A DNA stretch of 64,000 nucleotides from NCBI GenBank assembly GCA_021531385.1, contig JAFBIR010000004.1, positions 62,001 through 126,000 of the forward strand, in the 5' to 3' direction. This DNA comes from Parabacteroides distasonis. GTDB lineage: Bacteria; Bacteroidota; Bacteroidia; Bacteroidales; Tannerellaceae. The notes below the pieces were generated by a model. The model was not told the origin of the DNA, did no database searches, and saw nothing but the letters and a program-made list of their open reading frames with translations. Positions 56,482 through 64,000 of this stretch are shown here, in pieces (position 1 is the stretch's first letter; every line of letters begins with the position of its first letter). The position numbers and the translations under genes were made by a program.

Positions 56482-57474
56482 ATGGCGATATTAGCATTTC
56501 AAAAACCCGATAAAGTATTAATGTTGGAAGCGGACAATTTCTTCGGAAAGTTTGAATTTCGTCCGTTGGAGCCCGGCTACGGTATTACAATAGGTAATGC
56601 TTTGCGCCGTATTCTCTTGTCATCTCTTGAAGGTTTTGCCATTACTTCCATTAAGATCGACGGTGTTGACCATGAGTTTGGTACAATTCCTGGCGTAATT
56701 GAGGATGTAACGAACATTATCCTTAACTTGAAGCAAGTTCGTTTCAAGCGTATCGTGGATGATATGGAGAATGAGAAGGTAAGTATTGCCGTTTCGGGTT
56801 CGGAAGTGTTCAAAGCCGGTGATATTGGTAAACAGCTGTCTGGATTTGAAGTATTGAATCCGGATCTTGTGATTTGCCGCTTGGATCCTACTGCAAGCTT
56901 CACGATTGAATTGACAATCAACAAAGGCCGTGGTTATATCCCTGCAGATGAGAATCGTGATCCCCTCGCTGAGGTGAATGTGATTGCGATTGATTCTATT
57001 TTCACCCCGATTCGTAATGTGAAATATACGGTCGAGAACTATCGCGTTGAACAGAAGACGGACTACGAGAAATTGGTTCTTGAGATAGCGACAGACGGCT
57101 CAATTCATCCGAAAGATGCGTTGAAGGAGGCTGCCAAGATTCTGATTCATCATTTTATGTTGTTCTCAGATGAGAAGATTGCTATCGAGACAGCAGATAC
57201 TGAAGGCAATGAAGAGTTCGATGAGGAAGTACTTCATATGCGTCAGTTGCTTAAGAGCAAGTTGGCTGATATGGACCTTTCCGTTCGTGCTTTGAATTGC
57301 TTAAAAGCCGCAGATGTTGAGACATTGGGTGAGTTGGTTAAGTTCAATAAAAACGATTTGTTGAAGTTCCGAAACTTCGGTAAGAAGTCTCTCACGGAGT
57401 TGGATGAGTTGTTGGAGAGCTTGAACCTTTCATTCGGTATGGATATCAGTAAGTATAAATTGGATAAAGAATAA
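56482..57474 (+). CDS. rpoA: RNA polymerase subunit alpha
   Basis: RpoA dimerises to start RNA polymerase assembly. From ATG 56482 it has 330 residues. The N-terminal domain carries [31 protein letters not shown]. The C-terminal domain (about 255-330) has [23 protein letters not shown]-like AtsP/UP-element contacts and ends with [19 protein letters not shown]. The alternative start at 56473 would add three residues. It lies 12 bp after rpsD. Confidence 0.98.
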   Translation: MAILAFQKPDKVLMLEADNFFGKFEFRPLEPGYGITIGNALRRILLSSLEGFAITSIKIDGVDHEFGTIPGVIEDVTNIILNLKQVRFKRIVDDMENEKVSIAVSGSEVFKAGDIGKQLSGFEVLNPDLVICRLDPTASFTIELTINKGRGYIPADENRDPLAEVNVIAIDSIFTPIRNVKYTVENYRVEQKTDYEKLVLEIATDGSIHPKDALKEAAKILIHHFMLFSDEKIAIETADTEGNEEFDEEVLHMRQLLKSKLADMDLSVRALNCLKAADVETLGELVKFNKNDLLKFRNFGKKSLTELDELLESLNLSFGMDISKYKLDKE

Positions 57475-57480
57475 GTAACG

Positions 57481-57978
57481 ATGAGACATAATAAGAAAAT
57501 CAATCATTTGGGTCGCACAAACACTCACCGTGACGCTATGCTTTCAAATATGGCTTGCTCTTTGATCAAGCATAAGAGAATCTTTACGACAACAGCTAAA
57601 GCAAAGGCGCTCCGTAAGTATGTTGAACCCCTGATCACAAAGTCAAAGGAGGATACGACTCACTCAAGACGTACGGTATTCAGCTATTTGCAGGATAAAT
57701 ATGCTGTTACTGAGTTGTTCAAGGAGATCTCTCAGAAGATCGCTGATCGTCCGGGTGGTTACACTCGTATCATCAAGACGGGTAATCGTCTTGGCGATAA
57801 CGCATCTATGTGCTTCATTGAGTTGGTTGACTACGATGAGAACATGATGAAGGATACTGCAGCTAAGAAGGCTCCGAAGACAAGACGTTCTCGCAAGAAG
57901 TCAGCTGCAGCTGCTGAGGCTCCTGTTGCTGAAGCTCCTGCTACAGAGGCACCGGCAGAGGAGAAGGCTGCTGAGTAA
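57481..57978 (+). CDS. rplQ: 50S ribosomal protein L17
   Basis: L17 sits near the tunnel exit. The 165 residues begin [20 protein letters not shown]. The core ends near residue 130; an Ala/Pro/Glu-rich C-terminal tail (about 130-165, with [21 protein letters not shown]) is longer than in E. coli and typical of Bacteroidetes. It is the last gene of the supercluster, followed by a terminator. Confidence 0.97.
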   Translation: MRHNKKINHLGRTNTHRDAMLSNMACSLIKHKRIFTTTAKAKALRKYVEPLITKSKEDTTHSRRTVFSYLQDKYAVTELFKEISQKIADRPGGYTRIIKTGNRLGDNASMCFIELVDYDENMMKDTAAKKAPKTRRSRKKSAAAAEAPVAEAPATEAPAEEKAAE

Positions 57979-57998
57979 GACAGTTAAGTTTCCGATAT

Positions 57999-58035
57999 AA
58001 AAAAGCGATTCACCTTTCGATGAACCGCTTTTTTT
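57999..58035 (+). terminator. Intrinsic terminator of the ribosomal supercluster
   Basis: AAAAAGCGATTCA pairs with TGAACCGCTTTTT across a short loop and continues in a T-run. It lies 20-60 bp after rplQ, at the end of the ribosomal run. Confidence 0.9.
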
Positions 58036-58056
58036 ATGCCCTTTCGTCGCATTGTT

Positions 58057-58452
58057 TCAAGCTTTCTTGTCTTTGTTTAATTTCAACTCAATGATGAAAG
58101 CCACAATTAGGCCAATACCACCAAACAGAAGTACCGATGCACCGAACGCCATTTCAGTAAATTGGTGCTCCTGGTAGTACATATTTCTCATACCTAAATT
58201 AATGAAGAAGCCGATCATCAACCCTAAACCGATACCGGCCAAAAGACAGCCTACTTTCAGGGCACTAAACGAGAAGCGGCTCATGTAGTTAGGTAAGCCT
58301 AATTTCCCTTCAAAGGCTGAAGCATCTAAATTGTTACTGATCTTCTCGATAATGGCCAACCGTTCTTTCTTGCGAACAAATAATTCAAACAGTCCATAAA
58401 TCCCTGCGCAAATGATCCCGACGACTAAGGGGATCGTAATAAAATCCATCAT
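58057..58452 (-). CDS. DUF6249-like membrane protein
   Basis: The 131-residue protein has three predicted membrane helices: near the N-terminus (FITIPLVVGIICAGIYGLFELFV), in the middle (GCLLAGIGLGLMIGFFINLG) and at the C-terminus (FGASVLLFGGIGLIVAFII), with a charged cytosolic segment RKKERLAIIEKI between the first two. This fits the DUF6249 family; function unknown. ATG 58452 or 58449 is the likely start, since the longer frame from 58623 has no membrane-protein character. It is divergent from an ECF sigma gene and may belong to its regulon. Confidence 0.75.
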   Translation of the reverse strand: MMDFITIPLVVGIICAGIYGLFELFVRKKERLAIIEKISNNLDASAFEGKLGLPNYMSRFSFSALKVGCLLAGIGLGLMIGFFINLGMRNMYYQEHQFTEMAFGASVLLFGGIGLIVAFIIELKLNKDKKA

Positions 58453-58544
58453 AATTGTACATTGTTTTAAGTTACTATTCTTGTTTTGTTCTTTTGACGC
58501 AGGGTATGAAAGAAGGTTACATGTGGTTGAAAGAAAAATTATTG

Positions 58545-58552
58545 TACTTTTG
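58545..58552 (+). promoter_or_regulatory. -7 box of the second ECF sigma gene
   Basis: TACTTTTG matches TAnnTTTG 50 bp before ATG 58602. A TTG at 58527-58529 lies 15 nt upstream, shorter than the usual spacing. Confidence 0.5.
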
Positions 58553-58601
58553 TTGGCAAGATGCTGTAACCTATTGTTCGGGTTTGCGTCAATAGGGTAC
58601 A

Positions 58602-59159
58602 ATGGAGTTGTACAGTGATACATATTACATTCAGCGTGTGCAAGCAGGCGATGAAGCCTGTTTTGCCTGTTTGGTAGATCGATATAGTCAGTCGATTTTT
58701 GCGCTGGTTAATCGCATTGTCCAAAACCGGGAAGAGGCGGAAGAGCTGACACAAGACACTTGGTTGAAGGTGTTTGCACATCTCTCCGACTTTAGACAGG
58801 AAAGTAGTTTCTCCACGTGGTTGTATCGTATCGCTTACAATTTGGCTATCTCTGCTACTCGTCGCAGAAGGCAAGAGTACCTTCCTCTTGATGAGTTTGT
58901 GATCGAACAAGTTACTGAGGAGGATGTAGAGCAATGGATGGGGCAAGGTAGTGATAAAACAAGGCTTGCCCATTTGGAGACTGCTTTAGGTCTGCTGCCT
59001 GCTGACGATCGAGCTTTAATCTTGCTATTTTATTGGCAGCTAAAGACGATCGAAGAATTGGCAGAGATCACCGGACAGAAGCCTACCAATGTAAAGGTAC
59101 GCCTCCATCGTATTCGTAAAAAGTTATATGTGATACTTAAAGGAATGGAAGATGAATAG
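58602..59159 (+). CDS. ECF-type RNA polymerase sigma factor
   Basis: This 185-residue protein has sigma region 2 (NREEAEELTQDTWLKVFAHLSDFRQESSFSTWLYRIAYNLA, about 40-85) and region 4 (LPADDRALILLFYWQLKTIEELAEITGQKPTNVKVRLHRIRKKL, about 133-177). It is distinct from the sigma factor at 7872. A two-span membrane protein gene overlaps its end by 8 bp, the usual place of an anti-sigma factor. The divergent DUF6249 gene may be a target. Confidence 0.93.
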   Translation: MELYSDTYYIQRVQAGDEACFACLVDRYSQSIFALVNRIVQNREEAEELTQDTWLKVFAHLSDFRQESSFSTWLYRIAYNLAISATRRRRQEYLPLDEFVIEQVTEEDVEQWMGQGSDKTRLAHLETALGLLPADDRALILLFYWQLKTIEELAEITGQKPTNVKVRLHRIRKKLYVILKGMEDE

Positions 59160-59514
59160 ACCGACTATACAACAGCAAGGGAATAGCTCCTGGGAGCAGC
59201 TTTTTGCGCAATTACCGGAAGAGCGATTACCTATGGATTTCCGTGCCACCTTGATGCAAAAGGTGATGCGTCAAGCCGCTATTAGGCGTAAACACAACGA
59301 ACGGTTAAGTTGGTTGGCACTAATTATGGCCTCTATCGCTTTAATTGCTTTGGCGGTTGCTTCCTTGGCATATTTGGATTTCTCTTGGACTCCTTTTGAG
59401 TTGTTCAAGGGGGAGAGTTATCCTTTCTATTGTTTGATTGGTGTGCTTGCGCTCTTGTTGCTTATGTTGGATTACAAGTTACGCCAGCTTTATTTCAGTC
59501 ATAAAAAGATGTAG
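59152..59514 (+). CDS. Two-span membrane protein, candidate anti-sigma factor
   Basis: This 120-residue protein has a charged cytosolic N-terminus (about 1-50, with QQQGNSSWEQLFAQLPEERL) and two membrane helices (WLALIMASIALIALAVASLAYL and FYCLIGVLALLLLMLDYKL). I do not recognise a family. The 8-bp overlap with the ECF sigma gene and the topology suggest an anti-sigma factor, by inference. The next gene starts 23 bp later. Confidence 0.65.
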   Translation: MNRPTIQQQGNSSWEQLFAQLPEERLPMDFRATLMQKVMRQAAIRRKHNERLSWLALIMASIALIALAVASLAYLDFSWTPFELFKGESYPFYCLIGVLALLLLMLDYKLRQLYFSHKKM

Positions 59515-59537
59515 ATTGATTATTATAGGTTTGTGTT

Positions 59538-61397
59538 ATGAATAGACGGTGTTTTTGGATAATCGGATTGAGTCTGTGGTTCCTTTCTTTGATGGCTCAT
59601 GCGGCCAGCTGCATGGTGGAGGCAGAGGCGTTTACGTACAAAGGGGGCTGGGTTGTAGATCAGCAATTTATGGATCAGATGGGTTCGCCTTATCTGTTGG
59701 CACATGGTATGGGTTCGCCAGTGGCTGATGCTTATACGGAGGTATCCTTCCCCGAGTTGGGCGATTATTATGTCTATGTACGGACTTATAATTGGACGGC
59801 TCCCTGGAAGGCTGCTGCTGGTCCTGGCCAGTTTAGCTTACTGGTGGATGGAAAGCCTATGGCATCGCCCTTAGGCACTGAGGGAACAGCATGGATGTGG
59901 CAAGCAGCGGGAAAAGTGTCGATAAGTCGCTTGCAGACCACCATCACCCTTCATGATTTGACTGGGTTTGACGGACGTTGCGATGCGCTCTATTTCACGA
60001 CAGAAGCCGATGATGTGCCTCCTGCGGATTTGGTGGCATTAGATGCGTTTCGCCGCAAAGCCTTGGGGATGCCTGCGATTGTTCCAGTGAAGGGCACTTA
60101 TGATCTGGTTGTAGTGGGTGGCGGAGTGGCTGGCATTAGTGCGGCAGTCTCTGCGGCTCGATTAGGCTGTCGGGTGGCATTAGTCAATGATCGTCCGGTG
60201 TTGGGAGGCAACAATAGTTCGGAGGTGCGTGTGCATTTAGGAGGACGTTTGGAGTCTGGACCCTATAAGGCATTGGGCGACTTGCAAAAGGAGTTTGGCC
60301 CGACCCGCGAGGGTAATGCGCAACCGGCCAGTAATTATGCGGACGAGAAGAAGGCTACGCTTGTGGCGAATGAACCCAATATCACGTTGTATGCTAACTG
60401 TCGAGCCACGGCAGTGGAGAAAGAGGGCTCTCGTATTCGCCGGGTCATTATTCAGCATACGGAACGAGGTGAGGAGATGGCATTGGAAGCGCCACTCTTT
60501 GCCGATTGTACCGGAGATGGAACAATAGGCTATTTAGCAGGAGCCGATTATCGGATGGGACGAGAGAGCGAGGAGGAGTTTGCAGAACCTACAGCTCCGA
60601 AACAGGCGGATGCCATGACTATGGGATCCTCTGTTCAATGGTATTCGGAAGATGCTGGAAAGCCTACCGCATTCCCAGAGTTTAGCTATGGCGTTGTGTT
60701 CAATGAACAAAACAGCGAGAAGGTGATGATGGGCGAATGGACCTGGGAAACGGGTATGCACAAAGATCAAATCAAGGAGTTTGAACAAATCCGGGATTAC
60801 GGCCTATTGGTGGTCTATTCCAATTGGAGTTACTTGAAGAACCGAATGAAAGAGAATGAACCCTATCGAAATCGCAAGTTGGCATGGGTGGCCTATGTGG
60901 CTGGTAAACGAGAGTCTCGTCGATTATTAGGCGACTATATCTTGACGGAGAATGATTTACGTAATCATACAGTGTATGAGGATGGGACAGCGGCTGCTAC
61001 CTGGACGATCGACCTGCATTATCCCGATCCCGACAATACGGCCAATTTCCCTGGAGGTGAGTTTAAGTCGATTGCCAAGCATATCCCTATCCATCCCTAT
61101 CCCATCCCTTACCGTTGCCTTTATTCTCGCAACGTGAGTAACCTTTTCATGGCGGGCAGGGATATTAGTGTGACGCATGTGGCGTTAGGGACGGTGCGTG
61201 TCATGCGTACTACAGGTATGATGGGCGAGGTTGTAGGAATGGCTGCCTCAATCTGTACGCAACAGGGCGTAGAGCCTCGGGCGGTCTATCAACACTATTT
61301 GCCTCAACTAAAAACCTTAATGGAGAAAGGGGTCGGAAAGTCCGGATTGCCTAATAACCAACAGTATAACGAAGGCACTACGCTGGGCGAGAAATAA
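59538..61397 (+). CDS. Exported FAD-dependent oxidoreductase
   Basis: The 619-residue protein has a signal peptide (about 1-22, ending AHAAS). The first domain (about 25-165) is beta-rich with LGDYYVYVRTYNWTAPWKAA and resembles carbohydrate-binding modules. It is followed by an FAD-binding Rossmann domain: DLVVVGGGVAGISAAVSAARLG (about 189-210), VLGGNNSSEVRVHLGG, and DCTGDGTIGYLAGADYRMG. This is the FAD_oxidored type found in polysaccharide-related loci of Bacteroidetes. The substrate is not known. A -7 box (TAGGTTTG, 59526-59533) ends 5 bp before the ATG, hinting at a leaderless transcript or transcription from the sigma operon. Confidence 0.85.
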   Translation: MNRRCFWIIGLSLWFLSLMAHAASCMVEAEAFTYKGGWVVDQQFMDQMGSPYLLAHGMGSPVADAYTEVSFPELGDYYVYVRTYNWTAPWKAAAGPGQFSLLVDGKPMASPLGTEGTAWMWQAAGKVSISRLQTTITLHDLTGFDGRCDALYFTTEADDVPPADLVALDAFRRKALGMPAIVPVKGTYDLVVVGGGVAGISAAVSAARLGCRVALVNDRPVLGGNNSSEVRVHLGGRLESGPYKALGDLQKEFGPTREGNAQPASNYADEKKATLVANEPNITLYANCRATAVEKEGSRIRRVIIQHTERGEEMALEAPLFADCTGDGTIGYLAGADYRMGRESEEEFAEPTAPKQADAMTMGSSVQWYSEDAGKPTAFPEFSYGVVFNEQNSEKVMMGEWTWETGMHKDQIKEFEQIRDYGLLVVYSNWSYLKNRMKENEPYRNRKLAWVAYVAGKRESRRLLGDYILTENDLRNHTVYEDGTAAATWTIDLHYPDPDNTANFPGGEFKSIAKHIPIHPYPIPYRCLYSRNVSNLFMAGRDISVTHVALGTVRVMRTTGMMGEVVGMAASICTQQGVEPRAVYQHYLPQLKTLMEKGVGKSGLPNNQQYNEGTTLGEK

Positions 61398-61418
61398 GCA
61401 AGGAGGTACTTCGTATCG

Positions 61419-61910
61419 CTATGCCTGTTTCTGGAAAGCGATGCGAGGAGTACCATCTTCCACGAAGATGGTGCCGCAAGGAATGAATCCTCGTTGGGTT
61501 AGGAGGGAGCGCATCACTCGGTTGTTGTGGTGTGTATCTATCCGGATATTGGGACATTGTTGAAAAGCCCAATCGAGGCAGGCTTGAGCGATTCCCCGTT
61601 GCTTTCCGTTGGAAGCCAATCGGTGAATTACCCCATAAGGCGCATCATCCAGCCACGCCCCGTCAAAGATTTGCTGATAGGTTGGTTCATCACCTACGAA
61701 GAAGCAGAAGGTGCCGATGGGCTCATCTGCCTCATCCACACAGACGAAGCTATGCCCAGCTTGGCGATCTTCCTCAATCAGCTCTTCCCAAGGATACCCA
61801 TTGGCCCATTGTGATCCGTTTCCGTTGGCTCGCATGAATAGCTTGGCTACTTCATAGATGGCCATGATGGCCGGTATATCTTGCTTTTGTGTCGCTCTTA
61901 TCTTGATCAT
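61419..61910 (-). CDS. GNAT-family N-acetyltransferase
   Basis: From ATG 61910 the protein has 163 residues. It begins IKIRATQKQDIPAIMAIYEVAK (beta1-alpha1 of GNAT). The middle holds GHSFVCVDEADEPIGTFCFFVG, and the acetyl-CoA region is RLASNGKQRGIAQACLDWAFQQ (R/Q-x-x-G-x-A-type). HHNNRVMRSLLTQRGFIPCGTIFVEDG completes the fold. The acceptor is unknown. ATG 61910 is favoured over 61973 because the fold starts there. It converges with the oxidoreductase gene. Confidence 0.9.
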   Translation of the reverse strand: MIKIRATQKQDIPAIMAIYEVAKLFMRANGNGSQWANGYPWEELIEEDRQAGHSFVCVDEADEPIGTFCFFVGDEPTYQQIFDGAWLDDAPYGVIHRLASNGKQRGIAQACLDWAFQQCPNIRIDTHHNNRVMRSLLTQRGFIPCGTIFVEDGTPRIAFQKQA

Positions 61911-62125
61911 CTGCCTCTGCTTTTGGTGGGAAAAAGTAGTTAATTCCTTGTCTTTATGGATGAATTTACTCAATATTTATAGTATCATGGAATCATTATT
62001 TTCCTAAACATGGCCCCTTAGAGGAAATTTGGCATCGTTTGACTTGGATTAAGTCTTAAAAGAATACATCATTCGGGGAGATTGTCTAATTTCGCGGCCA
62101 AGGTTATCAAGCTAAGTTTTGGTTT

Positions 62126-63499
62126 ATGGCTACTTCAAAAGAAATGACTTCGGGTGCGATCTTCCCGCAACTTTTCACCTTTCTCATGCCGCTGCTTCTG
62201 GGCAACCTCTTGCAGCAGACCTACTCATTGATTGATGCGGCGATAGTGGGAAAATTCTTAGGCATTCACTCCTTGGCGGCAGTTGGAGCCAGTACCTCCG
62301 TTATCTTTTTGATCTTAGGTTTCTGTAATGGCTGCTGTGCCGGTTTCGGCATACCAGTTGCGCAGAAGTTTGGTGCGCGCGACTATGTTGTGATGCGTCG
62401 TTACGTCAATGTCGGGTTGCAATTGGCTGCTATGATGTCGTTGGTGATCGCCGCGATCTCCTGCTTCTTCTGTGGAGACATTTTGCGGGGAATGCAGACG
62501 CCCGATACGATCTTTGAGGGGGCCTATGCCTATCTGTTTGTCACCTTTGCGGGCATTCCCTGCACCTTCTTCTATAATTTGTTGGCCAGTATCATCCGGG
62601 CTTTGGGCGATAGCAAGACCCCCTTTTGGTTTCTCCTCTTCTCCACTGTCTTGAATATCCTGCTCGATCTGTTTTGCATCGTCGTGTTAGGATGGGGCGT
62701 GAAGGGAGCGGCCATCGCTACGGTGGTGGCGCAAGGCATTTCCGCTATACTCTGTTACCTCTATATGCGTCGTCGTTTCCCGATCTTACAGGCGGAATCC
62801 GCGGCGGATCTCCATTTCGATAAACATTTAGCCAAGACGCTGTTGGCGATGGGAGTACCGATGGGGCTGCAATTCTCCATCACGGCGATCGGTAGCATCA
62901 TGTTGCAAAGTGCCAACAATGCGTTGGGTACCGCCTGTGTAGCGGCATTCAGTGCGGCCGTGCGCATCAAGATGTTCTTTATTTGTCCGTTTGAGAGCTT
63001 AGGCATTGCCATGGCCACCTATTGTGGGCAAAACTATGGAGCGGGCAAGATTGATCGAATCTTGCAAGGCATCAAGGTCAGTTTGGCGATGATGCTGACT
63101 TATGCGGTCGTGTCAGCAACGATCGTTGCGTTAGGAGCTCGCCCTATGTCGCAGTTGTTTGTGGATGCATCGGAAATGGAAGTGCTCGATTATGCGGTCT
63201 ATTATTTACGGGTAATCTGCTGTTTCTATCCCGTGCTTGGCGTGCTTTGCATCTTGCGTTATTCCATTCAAGGTGTCGGGTTCAGCAATTTCGCCATGTT
63301 CTCGGGTGTAGCTGAGATGATCGCCCGTGCGTCAGTCAGCCTTTGGGTCGTGCCCGCTTTTGCCTTTAGTGGCGTCAGCTTTGGCGATCCGATGGCCTGG
63401 TGTTGTGCCGACCTGTTTTTAATCCCCGCTTTTATTCATGTCTATCATAAAATCAAGGAGAGAATTGCTCATGAGAAAGTATCGTTGTCCGCAGTGTGA
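62126..63499 (+). CDS. MATE-family multidrug/Na+ efflux transporter
   Basis: The protein has 457 residues, about twelve membrane helices and the MATE layout of two six-helix bundles. Visible features are FTFLMPLLLGNLLQQTYSLIDAAIVGKFLG (first repeat, about 15-44), ASIIRALGDSKTPFWF, and the second-repeat counterpart GVPMGLQFSITAIGSIMLQ with GQNYGAGKIDRI. It probably exports cationic compounds coupled to Na+ or H+. A near-consensus -7 box (TAATTTCG, 62087-62094) precedes it. Its last 29 bp overlap a small zinc-ribbon ORF. Confidence 0.93.
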   Translation: MATSKEMTSGAIFPQLFTFLMPLLLGNLLQQTYSLIDAAIVGKFLGIHSLAAVGASTSVIFLILGFCNGCCAGFGIPVAQKFGARDYVVMRRYVNVGLQLAAMMSLVIAAISCFFCGDILRGMQTPDTIFEGAYAYLFVTFAGIPCTFFYNLLASIIRALGDSKTPFWFLLFSTVLNILLDLFCIVVLGWGVKGAAIATVVAQGISAILCYLYMRRRFPILQAESAADLHFDKHLAKTLLAMGVPMGLQFSITAIGSIMLQSANNALGTACVAAFSAAVRIKMFFICPFESLGIAMATYCGQNYGAGKIDRILQGIKVSLAMMLTYAVVSATIVALGARPMSQLFVDASEMEVLDYAVYYLRVICCFYPVLGVLCILRYSIQGVGFSNFAMFSGVAEMIARASVSLWVVPAFAFSGVSFGDPMAWCCADLFLIPAFIHVYHKIKERIAHEKVSLSAV

Positions 63500-63671
63500 G
63501 ATCAGCTCGTTCTATGTGAAGAATGCGCAAGGGGAGCGGCTATTGGTCTATGTCTATGCCAATGGCGAGGTGAAACCGAAATATCCTGATGCGGATATAA
63601 CCGGCTTTGATATGACCGAAGTGTATTGTTTAGGCTGCTCTTGGCATGGCTCTCCCAAACGTTGCCGATAG
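63471..63671 (+). CDS. Small zinc-ribbon-like protein
   Basis: This 66-residue ORF starts with ATG 63471 inside the end of the MATE gene in another frame, after AAGGAGAG, a good Shine-Dalgarno sequence for this group. It has two pairs of Cys (RKYRCPQCE at the start, CLGCSWHG near the end), the pattern of a zinc ribbon, with a beta-rich middle (RLLVYVYANGEVKPKYPD). No family is recognised. The 29-bp overlap suggests coupled translation with the transporter. Confidence 0.65.
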   Translation: MRKYRCPQCEISSFYVKNAQGERLLVYVYANGEVKPKYPDADITGFDMTEVYCLGCSWHGSPKRCR

Positions 63672-63682
63672 CACCAAATTCT

Positions 63683-63780
63683 ATTGCCCATTGCGTTGAA
63701 AAACATTGCCCATAGATTTGGAAAACATTGCCCATAAAAATAGAAAATATTGCCCATAGTTTTTTGACACGATGGGCAAT
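63683..63780. repeat. 22-bp tandem repeats plus inverted copy
   Basis: Four contiguous 22-bp units start at 63683, 63705, 63727 and 63749, each opening with ATTGCCCAT and continuing with an A/T-rich half. They end in an inverted core, GATGGGCAAT (63771-63780), which can pair with any of the ATTGCCCAT units. The array lies between the zinc-ribbon ORF and the promoter of the last gene. No spacers are present and no ORF covers it. Confidence 0.8.
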
Positions 63781-63879
63781 GACAAATAAGAGAATCCCTA
63801 ATTTGCCCTCGAAACGATCCTGCTTGCTTCATGTCTTCGACCCTTATCATGGGACATGATGCAAAGTCTTTTCCGAAAC

Positions 63880-63909
63880 TTGCGTTATGGAATAAAAAAA
63901 CTATCTTTG
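63880..63909 (+). promoter_or_regulatory. Promoter of the last, partial gene
   Basis: TTG (63880-63882), a 19-nt spacer and TATCTTTG (63902-63909) match the Bacteroidetes consensus. The -7 box ends 33 bp before the ATG at 63943. Confidence 0.7.
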
Positions 63910-63942
63910 TACTGTAGTTTTCACCCATAAAAAGAATAGCGT

Positions 63943-64000
63943 ATGAAAGAGAAAGATCTGAAAGAGGCTTTGATTAGCGACAACGAATTAGAGGCAGTCG
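63943..64000 (+). CDS. Start of an unidentified gene, cut by the window edge
   Basis: An open frame begins with ATG 63943 after a good promoter and runs to the window end. It reads MKEKDLKEALISDNELEAV, a charged, helical start. Nineteen residues are too few to name a family. The promoter is the main support for a real gene. Confidence 0.55.
   Translation, partial: MKEKDLKEALISDNELEAV

Overview
The window is a chromosomal segment of a Bacteroidales bacterium, most likely of the Parabacteroides/Tannerella group; the species cannot be fixed from the sequence alone. The evidence is a Bacteroidetes-type -7 promoter box (TAnnTTTG) before many genes, weak Shine-Dalgarno signals, and family-specific genes: HU-HIG-like DNA-binding protein, DUF3256, DUF6249, DUF6340-type lipoprotein, a propeller/Y_Y_Y sensor, and a transcarbamylase of the N-acetyl/N-succinylornithine type.

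Layout. 1-2337 (-): the sensory part of a propeller-type regulator, cut by the window edge. 2338-2833: a gene-free stretch with a degenerate 22-bp repeat array and an AT-rich element bounded by a long inverted repeat. 2834-13417: a TPR protein, topA, groES-groEL, an ECF sigma factor with a membrane protein and a Spy-like periplasmic protein, then a minus-strand run rluA-like/dsbD/mazG. 13606-18666: valS, a Tat-exported sugar isomerase-like protein, a lipoprotein and an acidic orphan. 18706-18778: tRNA-Thr(CGT) with its own promoter and terminator. 18900-24347: an exonuclease, a flavodoxin-like reductase, a metallo-beta-lactamase-fold protein, an AraC regulator, a CMD-cupin fusion and a YcjY-like hydrolase. 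24348-25076: a gene-free stretch with two unrelated tandem-repeat arrays and a long structured leader before an HU-like gene. 25738-27754: two toxin-antitoxin modules (MntA/HepT and HigB/HigA-like) around a DUF456 membrane protein. 27774-39691: truA, a transporter, DUF3256, an S10 peptidase, putP, then XRE-cupin, acyl-CoA ligase, proB, proA, the transcarbamylase, and convergent proC.

39797-58035 is the fused str-S10-spc-alpha ribosomal supercluster from rpsL to rplQ on one strand, with fusA, secY, map, infA and rpoA but no tuf. It starts at a clear TTG-N19-TAnnTTTG promoter, has an extra -7 box before rpsM, and closes with a strong intrinsic terminator. 58057-64000 holds a DUF6249 protein, a second ECF sigma/membrane-protein pair, an exported FAD-dependent oxidoreductase, a GNAT acetyltransferase, a MATE transporter with a small overlapping zinc-ribbon ORF, a 22-bp repeat array, and the start of one more gene.

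Most of the window is housekeeping. The least explained part is 24487-25076: a 23-bp array, then a promoter whose predicted transcript begins in one arm of a perfect 12-bp inverted repeat enclosing seven perfect 13-bp repeats, then competing hairpins, all ahead of the HU-like gene. Similar 22-23-bp arrays with unrelated sequences lie at 2505-2597 and 63683-63780.
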